A stretch of 64,000 nucleotides of DNA from Symbiodinium natans (lineage: Eukaryota > Sar > Dinophyceae > Suessiales > Symbiodiniaceae): contig CAJNDS010001890.1 in NCBI GenBank assembly GCA_905221605.1, forward strand, positions 434,001 through 498,000, given 5' to 3'. How positions within the stretch are numbered: position 1 is the stretch's first letter; the number at the start of each line of letters is the position of its first letter. The position numbers and the translations under genes are program-made. Below are positions 1 to 7,530 of the stretch, in pieces. The notes beneath the pieces are model-generated. The model was not told the DNA's origin and searched no databases. It saw only the letters and a list, made by a program, of their open reading frames with translations.

Positions 1-661
1 CAAGGTCCTTGCTCTTCCACTTCTGAAACTCGGACTCGTCATCTTCTTGCGGCTTGTACTCCTGAGCCAAGGACCACTCCTTCTTGGAGTTCACCGTGCT
101 GTGCTTCTTCACATCACCCAAGTCCCGGTAATTCCACACATTGGCCGTCCAAGGATCCTGCCTGTACTGGATCCTTCCGGACTCCAAGTGGAGGAGAAAC
201 TCCTGTTCGCTGAAGGCCTGGAGCATTTGCTGCTCGCTTTTCCACACCTCCCTTTTAACAAGGGAGTTGTTCGCTGAGAAGGACTCCTGCACCGTCAGGA
301 ACTTCGGATGCTCCTTTTTCACAAGGAACATGGCAGTGGCATTGCCTTTCTCCGTCTTGGAGAGGGCATCGTACTTTTCCTTCTCCTCGGGGTTCTGGTT
401 GAGAAACGTCTGGTGGCGACTCCAGGCGGCACTGTGCTCCTTTTTCGTCATGGCACCTTTTAGCAAGGCCGCCGCCTCCTCCGCCGTCGCTTCCTTTCCC
501 ACGGCTTCGACTTTCTCGGACAGCTTCAGCTTCCCTAGCTTGGCTAGGTTCCTGGCTTTCAGGGATACCTTTAAGATCCCTGCCGGCTTCCGCTGCACAG
601 CCCTACCTTTTACCAAGGCAGAGCCTTTGGCCTTCATGGCCTTTTTCACGTTTTTTCCCAT
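1..661 (-). CDS. Partial lysine-rich protein of unknown function (3' end outside window)
   Basis: An open minus-strand frame starts at the ATG at 661 and is still open at base 1, giving about 220 residues. It begins MGKNVKKAMKAKG and is rich in Lys, Ala and Glu. A basic tail (residues 1-55) is followed by a helical, charged region with KKEHSAAWSRHQTFLNQNP, a stretch ending KREVWKSEQQMLQAF, and a Trp/Tyr-containing part with QDPWTANVWNYRDLGDVKKH. I recognise this as the style of a multicopy protein common in dinoflagellate gene sets, but I know no function for it. Several short inverted repeats lie inside the frame and encode Leu-X-Lys-Gly/Arg. The start is chosen because the frame shows no similar composition upstream and the ATG is followed directly by the basic tail. 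No introns are needed within the visible part. It may be a retrogene-like single-exon copy; that is inference. Confidence 0.7.
   Translation of the reverse strand, partial: MGKNVKKAMKAKGSALVKGRAVQRKPAGILKVSLKARNLAKLGKLKLSEKVEAVGKEATAEEAAALLKGAMTKKEHSAAWSRHQTFLNQNPEEKEKYDALSKTEKGNATAMFLVKKEHPKFLTVQESFSANNSLVKREVWKSEQQMLQAFSEQEFLLHLESGRIQYRQDPWTANVWNYRDLGDVKKHSTVNSKKEWSLAQEYKPQEDDESEFQKWKSKDL
248..266. repeat. Micro-hairpin inside the partial lysine-rich gene
   Basis: CTCCCTT-TTAAC-AAGGGAG, a perfect 7-bp stem with a 5-nt loop. On the coding strand it reads Ser-Leu-Val-Lys-Arg-Glu. Related shorter or looser copies in the same gene lie at 312-327 (6-nt loop), 456-468 and 606-618 (only the 4-bp CCTT/AAGG core pairs). 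Confidence 0.75.
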
Positions 662-689
662 GGCTCCGGGGATTCGCTGTACACTAGCT

Positions 690-1268
690 ATATACTTGAT
701 CTCTGCAGCTGCGACCAAAAATCTCGATCAGGAGCAGTCCTTTAGCTACACAATACTGCATGCATGCACGTACCATGACACAACACGAAACACCACGAGA
801 GAGCAGCAAAAACGGACCCTAGCCCCAACCCTACACCACATGTACGACCCTATAATATGCATATGTATGTATATAGACAGATACATAGATGTAGTCTTAA
901 ACACTCAACCGACCCTAAACCCCAAGCCCTAAACCCTCGACCCTAATCCCTACACCTTAGAACCGAAAGGCCTTACAGCTTAAACCCCAACATCTAAAGC
1001 CTGCACCTCTAACCCTAAACCCGACACCTTAGACCCCAAACCCCAGTTACCAATGATTATGTGTATGGTTTAGGGATCCTTGTGCCGTTGGGGTGGCCTG
1101 GGTTGGCCTGGGTTGGGCTCGGTTGGGTTTGCTTAAGAATCTGGTTTGGTGTAGCATGTGGTGTGGTTTGGTCTCGTGTGTTTTGATGTGTTGGCATCTA
1201 TTGGGTTGGGTTGGCTGTGGTGTCGTTTCCTGTGCTTTGGTGTGGTGTGCTTTGGTTGTTGTCGTCTC
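690..1268. other. Gene-free spacer with degenerate telomere-like repeats
   Basis: From about 890 to 1060 the plus strand is a degraded CCCTAAA array (variants CCCTAAT, CCCAAAC, ACCCTCGACC). From about 1080 to 1265 it becomes G/T-rich, with repeated GGTTGG and GTGGTTTGG words. I see no credible coding region. Confidence 0.6.
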
Positions 1269-1486
1269 TTATGGTTTAGGGTTTAGGGTTTAGGGTTTAG
1301 AGTTAAGGGTTTAGGGTTTAGGGTTTAGGGTTAAGGGTTAAGGGCTTAAGGGTTAAGGGTTAAGGGTTAAGGGTTCAGGGTTCAGGGTTCAGGGTTAAGG
1401 GTTAAGGGTTAAGGGTTTAGGGTTTAGGGTTTAGGGTTAAGGGTTAAGGGTTTAGGGTTTAGGGTTTAGGGTTTAGGGTTTAGGGC
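1269..1486 (+). repeat. Interstitial telomere-like tract (TTTAGGG)n with variants
   Basis: TTTAGGG units are interspersed with runs of TTAAGGG and TTCAGGG in small homogeneous blocks. The orientation is G-rich on the plus strand. The tract is internal, with genes on both sides, so it is not the present chromosome end. Confidence 0.9.
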
Positions 1487-1632
1487 TGCTGGTCTCCTGC
1501 TATGCTGCCAGTGTGTCTGCTTGCTTTCTATGTCGTGGTTTGCTTGGTTTGTGATTGTAAATTCCTGCCATTGTGTTGGTGTCGGCTGTTAATGACACTT
1601 TGTTGAGGTGTGTTTCCTTTTGATTCCTGTCT

Positions 1633-1659
1633 GTTTCGCCCTTGGGAAAAGGGTGAAAC
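1633..1659. repeat. Micro-hairpin, opposite orientation
   Basis: GTTTCGCCCTT-GGGAA-AAGGGTGAAAC: an 11-bp stem with one G/T wobble and a 5-nt loop. The core CCCTTTTCCCAAGGG is on the minus strand, the reverse of the copies at 2982-3158. It lies in a spacer, so the pairing is not a by-product of coding. Confidence 0.75.
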
Positions 1660-1696
1660 AAATCTGGACCGGGGTTTTATGTCACGGGGAACGACC

Positions 1697-1841
1697 CGAA
1701 CAAACCTGATCAAATCTGATCAAATCTGATCAAAACCTGATCAAACCTGATCAAACCTGATCAAAACATGGTTTGATCAGGTTTTGATCAGATTTGATCA
1801 GGTTTGATCAGGTTTGATCAGATTTGATCAGGTTCTTTCGG
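1697..1841. repeat. Long palindrome built from TGATCA repeats
   Basis: The left arm repeats CCTGATCAAA/TCTGATCAAA and the right arm is its reverse complement (TTTGATCAGG/TTTGATCAGA), turning around ACATGG at about 1768-1773. Pairing continues past the repeats into the flanks (CGAACAAACC against GGTTCTTTCG, with mismatches). GATC occurs about once every 10-11 bases. No gene overlaps it. Confidence 0.85.
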
Positions 1842-1866
1842 TTCTGTTTTGGATGACATCGTGGTG

Positions 1867-1893
1867 GATTGGGCCTTGATAAAAGGTCCAATC
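1867..1893. repeat. Micro-hairpin with 11-bp arms
   Basis: GATTGGGCCTT-GATAA-AAGGTCCAATC: 11-bp arms with one G/T wobble around a 5-nt loop, core on the minus strand. A plus-strand relative (TCCTT-TTAGC-AAGGA) is at 2014-2028. Both lie in non-coding spacer. Confidence 0.75.
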
Positions 1894-2159
1894 AATCAAG
1901 TATTTTTGGTATTTTGTGGGCCAAGGCTGGACATAATTGTTTTGGCGTGGGCTCGGTTTTGTTGCTCCAGGCGGTTTGTGCGCTATCAGCTGGTTCGGGA
2001 ACCAAACAAATAATCCTTTTAGCAAGGACCATTTATTTGGTTTCGGGCTTACTGTGTCTTGTATGTTTGCCCGGGGGGGCAGTTTTGCGCGCTACGACCC
2101 CTCCCGTCCCCAGACCATGCACAAAAAAACAAGGACCAACAGCAAAAACAAAGTAGCTC

Positions 2160-2765
2160 CAACTCTACACCATTTTTACTCCCTGAACCTTAAACCTGTA
2201 ATGCCTAAGACCTTAAACCCTACACCCTAAACCTTAAACCCTAAACCCTAAACCCTGAGCCCTAAACCTATAAACCCGAAGGGCGAACCCCAAACCTCGA
2301 AACCCTAAGCCTTAAACCCTAAACCTTAAACCCTAAACAATGAACCCTGAAACCCTAAAGCCTGAACCGACCCTAAACCTCAATCCCTAAACCCTAGAAC
2401 CTAAACCCTAAACCTCTAAAAAATCCTAAGGCCTTAAACCTGAAACCCCTAACCCTAAACTTTAAACCCTAAACCTGAAACCCCAAACACCGAACCCTGA
2501 AACCCTAAATCCTCAACCGACCCTAAACCTCAATCCCTAAACCCTAGAACCTAAACCCTAAACCTGTAAACCCTAAGTCCTTAAACCTCAAAACCCAAAC
2601 CTCTAAAGCCTAATCTTTCCACCCTAAACCTTAAACCCCAAACCCTAAATCCGGAACCGACCCTAAACCTCAATCCCTGAACCCTAGAGCCTAAACCCTA
2701 AACCTGTAAACCCTAAGGCCTTAAACCTAAAACCTCGAACATCTAAACCCTAAACCTGAAACCAC
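2160..2765 (-). repeat. Degenerate interstitial CCCTAAA tract
   Basis: About 550 bases of CCCTAAA-like units with many point variants and spacers. A longer-period pattern overlies it: the phrase CGACCCTAAACCTCAATCCC recurs near 2367, 2518 and 2658, so a higher-order unit of roughly 145 bp has been tandemly copied. No coding sequence is supported. Confidence 0.85.
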
Positions 2766-2828
2766 CCCAACCCTCCCCAGACCCCTGTTTAGGCTCGAAA
2801 AGCCGAGCTGTCTTGGGTGAAACTTCTG

Positions 2829-2965
2829 AGCTGGTGGCCTCGAGCAGCTTATACTTACTAAGGGTTTCAGGCTTTAGGGTCTTATGGTTTACATGTATTG
2901 CATAGCTAGGGTTGAGGCTTAGGCCTACTTATACTTAATTCATAAGCTGCCCTCGAGCACCAGCT
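2829..2965. repeat. Inverted-repeat element, about 137 bp
   Basis: Imperfect 24-bp arms at 2829-2852 (beginning AGCTGGTGGCC) and 2942-2965 (ending CGAGCACCAGCT) enclose about 90 bases that include short telomere-like words. It resembles a small foldback element. It sits just downstream of the 3' end of the HAD-like gene. Confidence 0.65.
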
Positions 2966-2981
2966 TGTAGCTAGGCTACAA

Positions 2982-3158
2982 GGAGCCTTTTCTCAAGGCT
3001 CCGGAGACCCTTTCATCAAGGGTCGAACGGCCCTTTTCTCAAGGGCGGTTTGGCTGCATGATGCCTTTTATCAAGGCATCTGTGGGAGGCTGCTGCTACA
3101 CCCTCGCTCGATGCAACATGCCTTTTATCAAGGCCTGCCGGCCCTTTTAACAAGGGCC
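2982..3158. repeat. Cluster of six micro-hairpins
   Basis: Six separate hairpins in 177 bases: 2982-3002 (GGAGCCTT/AAGGCTCC, 8 bp), 3006-3024 (GACCCTT/AAGGGTC), 3030-3046 (GCCCTT/AAGGGC), 3060-3080 (GATGCCTT/AAGGCATC), 3120-3134 (GCCTT/AAGGC) and 3140-3158 (GGCCCTT/AAGGGCC). Loops are TTCTC, TCATC, TTCTC, TTATC, TTATC and TTAAC. The CCTT/AAGG core is shared while the outer arm bases differ at each site and still pair. The cluster is in the 3' flank of the gene ending at 3170. Confidence 0.9.
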
Positions 3159-3169
3159 CGTGGAGGCTA

Positions 3170-4678
3170 TCACTTGTCTTGCTTGCTTTCCAAGAAAGCC
3201 TCCACGGCGTCGGCGAGGGTGTTGTAGGCCCTTGCATGGCCGTAGTGGTGCTGCCGGGCCTTACGTATCGCCCAGTCCGTAATGCCCAAAGTCGAAGCCT
3301 CCCACAAGATGTCGTCGCGATCATCGAAGAGGTCCGTGATCGCGAGGGTCTTGCACAGCTGTGCTTTCCCCCTTTTACCAAGGTGGGCCCTCACGAACCT
3401 CTTGTCGTCAAAGACCAGGCCGTGCTGCTCCTCCAGGGCCTTCAGGGTCCGCCGGGTCTCCGCCTCTCTGTCGCGACCGGAGTAGGAGAGCAGGCAGACC
3501 CAGTAGCCACTTTCTCGCAAGGCTTGCACCGCCGAGATATTCTCTGTGGGCACCCTGCTCCAGCAGGCACCTTCGACCTCCAAGACGTGGTGGAAGTCGA
3601 TGGCCACCCTTTTACCAAGGGCGGCCGGAAACTTCACCTGCCACGTCTGCGGTCCTTTGCCCAAGGACTCTCCGTGGCCCCTAGACCGAGCCGCCGAGGA
3701 GGCCTCCATCGAGGCATGGTCCGGCACCGAGGCACTTGTCACCGAGTCCACCGTGACAGAGCCAGGCGGCTCCTTCTCCTCTTTGACTTTGTCCTCCTCC
3801 TTTTCCTCTTCGTCGTCCAAGTAGAGTCCAGTCTTGGACTCTTGGAACTTTTTCTGCCTTCGGGCCGCCCTTTCAGCAAGGGCAGCCTCCTCCTCCTCCT
3901 TCTTTGTCTTCACAGCCAGAGCCACACTGCCCCTTGGAGACTTCGAGAAAGCAGCAGGGGCCCTTTCAGCAAGGGCAGCCTTCAGCTCTTCAGCCCTCTC
4001 AGAAGCTGCTTCGTCTGGGGTCTTGGCCTTCTTCTTCTCCCTTTTATCAAGGGTGGTGTCCAGCAGACTGCTGCTGGAGCTGGACGACCTGTCGACGTCG
4101 CCACTGCCCAGGACAGCAGCCTCCTTCTCGTTCTGCTTCTCGCTTGGCCCGAACTCTCGAGCCTGTCGAGCCGCCCTTTCAACAAGGGTGACTTTCTTCT
4201 TTTCCTTCTTGTCGTCGTCGTCTCCGTCGTCGTCTCCCTCCTCTTCCTCCGCCTCCTCTTGAGCTTTCCTCTCTGCCTCCTCCCGCTCCAGCCTTCTTTG
4301 CAAGCCTTTTTTCTGAAACTCCAGTCTCCGGGCATTGCTGACCGTGCCGGAGCCTGCAACACGGCCCTTGTTGTTTCTTTTTTTCTTCTTGCTGCCGGTG
4401 CCACCTCCTATCACCTCCGGCGGCACCCTTCCTATAACCCCCTCCTGCAGTGCCCTTTCAGCAAGGGCAGCTTTGCTCCCTTCCTCCTCCTGCCACCACT
4501 TTCGGTCTTCCTCCTCCTGGTACCACTGAGCCGTCCTCCGGTCCTCCTCCTCCTGCCACAACCAAGCCGCCCTTTCATCAAGGGCAGCTTGGTAACCTTC
4601 CCACCACCATCTGTTCTGCTGCCAGTCCCAGTCGTCGGACTGGCTCCAGCTCCACGAGCTCCAGCCCCACCAAGACAT
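3170..4678 (-). CDS. Charged-repeat protein with C-terminal HAD-like domain
   Basis: A single-exon frame of 502 codons from the ATG at 4678 (MSWWGWSSWSWSQ) to TGA at 3170. The frame is open further upstream to 4822, but that extension is Gly/Arg-rich and unconvincing. Residues 1-90 are Trp/Gln/Glu-rich. Residues 90-340 are highly charged, with Lys/Glu runs and recurring Leu-X-Glu/Lys-Arg-Ala, each of which is encoded by a micro-hairpin. Residues about 355-490 resemble a HAD-superfamily phosphatase: VAIDFHHVLEV (Asp361) at the motif I position, LLSYSGRD near 400 as motif II, a Lys-rich LGKRGKAQLCK, and DLFDDRDDILWEA near 445-458 as the acidic motif IV. The usual second Asp of motif I is His (DFHHV), so phosphatase activity is doubtful. 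Function and substrate are unknown. Polypyrimidine DNA lies upstream. Confidence 0.75.
   Translation of the reverse strand: MSWWGWSSWSWSQSDDWDWQQNRWWWEGYQAALDERAAWLWQEEEDRRTAQWYQEEEDRKWWQEEEGSKAALAERALQEGVIGRVPPEVIGGGTGSKKKKRNNKGRVAGSGTVSNARRLEFQKKGLQRRLEREEAERKAQEEAEEEEGDDDGDDDDKKEKKKVTLVERAARQAREFGPSEKQNEKEAAVLGSGDVDRSSSSSSSLLDTTLDKREKKKAKTPDEAASERAEELKAALAERAPAAFSKSPRGSVALAVKTKKEEEEAALAERAARRQKKFQESKTGLYLDDEEEKEEDKVKEEKEPPGSVTVDSVTSASVPDHASMEASSAARSRGHGESLGKGPQTWQVKFPAALGKRVAIDFHHVLEVEGACWSRVPTENISAVQALRESGYWVCLLSYSGRDREAETRRTLKALEEQHGLVFDDKRFVRAHLGKRGKAQLCKTLAITDLFDDRDDILWEASTLGITDWAIRKARQHHYGHARAYNTLADAVEAFLESKQDK
3602..3626. repeat. Micro-hairpin within the HAD-domain coding sequence
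   Basis: GGCCACCCTT-TTACC-AAGGGCGGCC: a 10-bp stem with one mismatch. On the coding strand it reads Ala-Leu-Gly-Lys-Arg-Val-Ala just before the HAD motif I. Other copies in the same gene: 3368-3386, 3652-3668, 3867-3883, 3960-3976, 4039-4053, 4174-4188, 4451-4469 and 4570-4586. Confidence 0.85.
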
Positions 4679-4789
4679 GGCGGGCCACACTAGCTGTACA
4701 CTTAAGCCAAAAGCTGCGGCGGAGGCAGGGACCTTCAAGCCTAAAACCTTTCTTGCCTGCCTTGACCTGCCTGCCTGCCTCGACCCTGC

Positions 4790-5280
4790 CTGAGGCCTGA
4801 AGCCTGACCCTACTCCTCCCACTCCTACTTCTCCCTACTCTCCTCCACACTCTCTCTTCTCTCCCTTCCTACTCTAGTTTTCCTATTCCTACTCCAACCC
4901 CTGCTTCTACATCTGCTTCCGCCTACTTTTTCCTACTCTTCTCAGCCCTCTCTCTTCTCTCCCTGCTTCCAGTCCTGCTCCTACTCCTACCCCCACCCCA
5001 AGCCTACTCCTACTCCTACTCCTACCCCTACTCCTACTCCTACTCCTACTGCTACCCCTACCCCTACCTCTACCCCTACTCCTACTCCTGATCGTACTCC
5101 TACTCTTCCTCCTATCCTCTTCTCCCTACTCTTCTCCACAGTCTCTCTTCTCTCCATAGTCCTACTCCTACTCCTACTCCTGCTCCTACCATCTCCTACT
5201 CCTACTCTTTGCCTCTAGTCTTCTCCCTACTCTTCTCTTTTCAGTCCCGCTCCTCTCCACCTACCTCTCTCTTTCCCCTG
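4790..5280. repeat. Polypyrimidine tract with CCTACT repeats
   Basis: The plus strand is almost entirely C and T with short tandem CCTACT/CCTACC words (clearest at 4980-5100 and 5160-5200). It lies upstream of the minus-strand gene at 3170-4678. On the transcribed side it reads as GGAGTA purine repeats. It could be part of a promoter or 5' untranslated region, but nothing in the sequence proves this. Confidence 0.7.
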
Positions 5281-5423
5281 AGCCCTTTAAGCCGCTACCC
5301 TAAACCCTAAAGCCTAAACCCTAACCGCCACCCTAAACCCTAAACTAAACCCTTCCCAGGCTTCAGCTCTTTTTCTTCAAAAACACACTGCTGCTTGCAG
5401 CTGTCGAGGCTACCTGACGAGCG

Positions 5424-5444
5424 GCTACCTTTTCTCGAGGTAGC
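5424..5444. repeat. Micro-hairpin in spacer
   Basis: GCTACCTT-TTCTC-GAGGTAGC: an 8-bp stem with one T/G wobble and the same 5-nt loop type as those at 2982-3158. It is the rightmost clear member of the family that I found in the window. Confidence 0.75.
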
Positions 5445-5449
5445 TCAAA

Positions 5450-6118
5450 GTTAAAGGGCCGTGCAAGCACTAGCTAGACTGCGGCTCCTTCTTTGCCCTG
5501 ATCCGCTACATGCCCTTACACCCCTGCCCTTCACCCCTGCACTCCAGCCACCTCGATGTCATAGCTCCCCCATTGCTGCCATCTCGCTGGGGGTTGGGCA
5601 ACTGTGTGGAAAAAGCCAAACCTGAAGACCCTTACGTATGTTGGCCCGTCTTTGTAAACAAAGCTTTTCTCGCACAAGCGCGCTTAAGACTTTCTGTTGC
5701 TGCATACACTTTGTGTAAACATGAGTGAACAAAGCAAAACGTTGTTTCGGAACACCAGCTACAACGCTGGTTTGAAACCAGCACTCTGGAAAATAGTTTA
5801 AATCCAGCTTCTACAGTTGAGTAAGACAGCACAGATATGACATACATGCGTGCTTACATTTGCACATGCACGTGTGTGGCACATGTGAAGGGTGGCCCCA
5901 CCACCCCACTATGACACAGACAAGAGCACGCGACGCAAAAACGTAAGACCCGGATACAAAACGGAAAAGACCCGGATGCAACCGGAAGCCGGACCAGCAG
6001 CCCTCGAAAAATAGAAACTGCTTAACCCTGCAAACCAAGCAAAATCGTGAGCCCTCGGCCATCTTGATTCCCCCCCTTACTTCCGCTGCCCACAGCGCGT
6101 GAAAAACATTGTTTTGTT
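5450..6118. other. Spacer without recognisable gene
   Basis: Mixed-composition sequence with no telomere-like repeats. Short open frames exist on both strands, but none shows a recognisable domain or repeats elsewhere in the window. Confidence 0.5.
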
Positions 6119-6396
6119 GATGCGCTGAACTTGCAGTGCCTGTGATGCATCGTAGTCTCCCCTGTAAGCCGCAGTTCGTCTTTCCAGGTCTGTTATCTTT
6201 CAGCCGCGCAGGCAGAATCAAATTGGCGCGTCCCCGTTTTCATGAAAGCGGCTTGCGCAGCACTACGCTCAAGCCATCTTGCTGCTGAAACCAGCAGCGG
6301 GGAATGCACAGCAGAGAGCGCTCACGTTCCCCCGGCTCTCGAGATGGCACGAGTTGCAGCGTGTTGAAAAGAATCTGCATTGAAGTCCACTTGTTG
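6119..6396 (+). repeat. 278-bp direct repeat, left copy
   Basis: The same 278 bases recur at 15337-15614 with about four substitutions and no length change (by eye). Both copies start GATGCGCT(G/A)AACTTGCA and end AAGTCCA(C/T)TTGTTG. The flanks differ on both outer and inner sides. The left copy ends 33 bases before the nuclease-like frame. It could be a terminal repeat of the retroelement or the conserved 5' end of two element copies. Confidence 0.85.
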
Positions 6397-6428
6397 GAAT
6401 CAGGCTTCGGTCCGGCGACTACGCATCG

Positions 6429-7478
6429 GTGAAGCTTTGTACCACTCGTCTGGCGTTCCATGTTTCCATATTTACCCATATGTTCGATATCGAACCTTTC
6501 CAACGCCAGTGTGATCAACTGGTGCGCTGTACTCACAAACGAGCGGTGGTGGACACAGTGGTCTCGGCCCTAGCTCTGCTATGTGACGGCACGTCCATCA
6601 GCCACGCTCGGGACCTCCAGAGCACATCTGCTGAGCCGGCAGATGCCTTGGCCTATCGACTCATATTGTGTGTCTTTGCCGTCGTGGCTTGGATGCTTTC
6701 CAAACGACGGCCTCCAAAAAGTGTCTGTCGCTGCCTGGACACTCTGAACCAAGCTCTCTTCGACTGGATTTGGAGGCCAGCAGCAAGATGGTGCCGCGCA
6801 TCTTTTCAAGCGCAGCAAATCTTTGGAGCCATTACAATGGCACGCAGTGCCATCTGGCTCCGCATGCACTGGCGAAGCAATCTAGCAAAGCAGATCGGGA
6901 GAATGATGCCCGCTTTTGTCCGAGAAGTTTGGTGGCCGGATGCAACGACAAACAAAAGTGATGCACTGAATCTGTTCTTAAACATGCAGCTGGCAGCCTT
7001 GCTCAGGCCGGAAGCACAGACAGACTCTGCATGGCTTTACTGCTGGTGGCAGCGTGGTTTCAGATACGTGGGCATGGCCCGTGCTCGCCGTTCAGAACAG
7101 TGCAAGTCAGGGGGCCCTCTAAGTCGTCTAGTAGAGCATCTGTCCCTTCGCACTCGCCAGCATCACCGGGATTCCCAGAAGTTTCGCTACAGAAAGGCCA
7201 GGGCATATGCTGGCGGATCTTTCTGGTGGCTTCCAACCTTTGTTGGACCTGTCAACCAGGTTGCTGCCATGGAGTTTCTCGAGATTCAAGTCCACACACC
7301 CAATGCAAACGCCAGGCCTGCTGCTGACCAGGGACGTTCTCGTTGCAAAGGTGGCCACCAAAAGCGCCCTCCGAAGTGGCGCCGCCGCAGTGCCAGCACT
7401 AGACCCAAGCATGCTGCTTGGGAAGGGCGCGTGGGCTCTCGCCAGTTAGAGAAAGGAATTGCTCCTTCGATAGCTTGA
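6429..7478 (+). CDS. GIY-YIG-like endonuclease domain protein, retroelement-associated
   Basis: A 349-codon frame with no start that can be proven; 6429 is its first possible ATG. The N-terminal 190 residues are Arg/Trp/Ala-rich and unrecognised. Residues about 202-295 fit the GIY-YIG nuclease pattern: WLY (Tyr204), then YVG (Tyr213) after eight residues, a following Arg-rich helix (MARARRS), LVEHLSLRTRQHHRDSQ, and AMEFLEIQVHTPNAN with Glu282 and Asn at about 292 in the usual E...P..N arrangement. The C-terminus is basic. It is followed in the same direction by a reverse-transcriptase-like region. Penelope-like retroelements combine a reverse transcriptase with GIY-YIG, and some protist lineages place the nuclease first; this pairing is the main support. 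The identification is by motif only. Confidence 0.5.
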   Translation: MKLCTTRLAFHVSIFTHMFDIEPFQRQCDQLVRCTHKRAVVDTVVSALALLCDGTSISHARDLQSTSAEPADALAYRLILCVFAVVAWMLSKRRPPKSVCRCLDTLNQALFDWIWRPAARWCRASFQAQQIFGAITMARSAIWLRMHWRSNLAKQIGRMMPAFVREVWWPDATTNKSDALNLFLNMQLAALLRPEAQTDSAWLYCWWQRGFRYVGMARARRSEQCKSGGPLSRLVEHLSLRTRQHHRDSQKFRYRKARAYAGGSFWWLPTFVGPVNQVAAMEFLEIQVHTPNANARPAADQGRSRCKGGHQKRPPKWRRRSASTRPKHAAWEGRVGSRQLEKGIAPSIA

Positions 7479-7530
7479 AGAACTGGATCTGTCCCAGTGG
7501 TCTTTTTCGCAAGCTTACAGACCTGCAGCG

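Noticed and set aside
141-932. Plus-strand open frame over the partial lysine-rich gene
   Set aside because: It runs from the antisense of a better minus-strand protein into telomere-like DNA.
1269-1486. True chromosome end
   Set aside because: Genes and unique sequence lie on both sides and telomere-like tracts occur throughout in both orientations.
2982-3158. Hairpins as bacterial-type terminators
   Set aside because: Stems are not followed by T-runs, they occur within coding sequence, and the window is eukaryotic.
3179-4693. Long plus-strand open frame opposite the HAD-like gene
   Set aside because: Leu/Pro/Ser-rich antisense of a Lys/Glu-rich coding strand, without domains.
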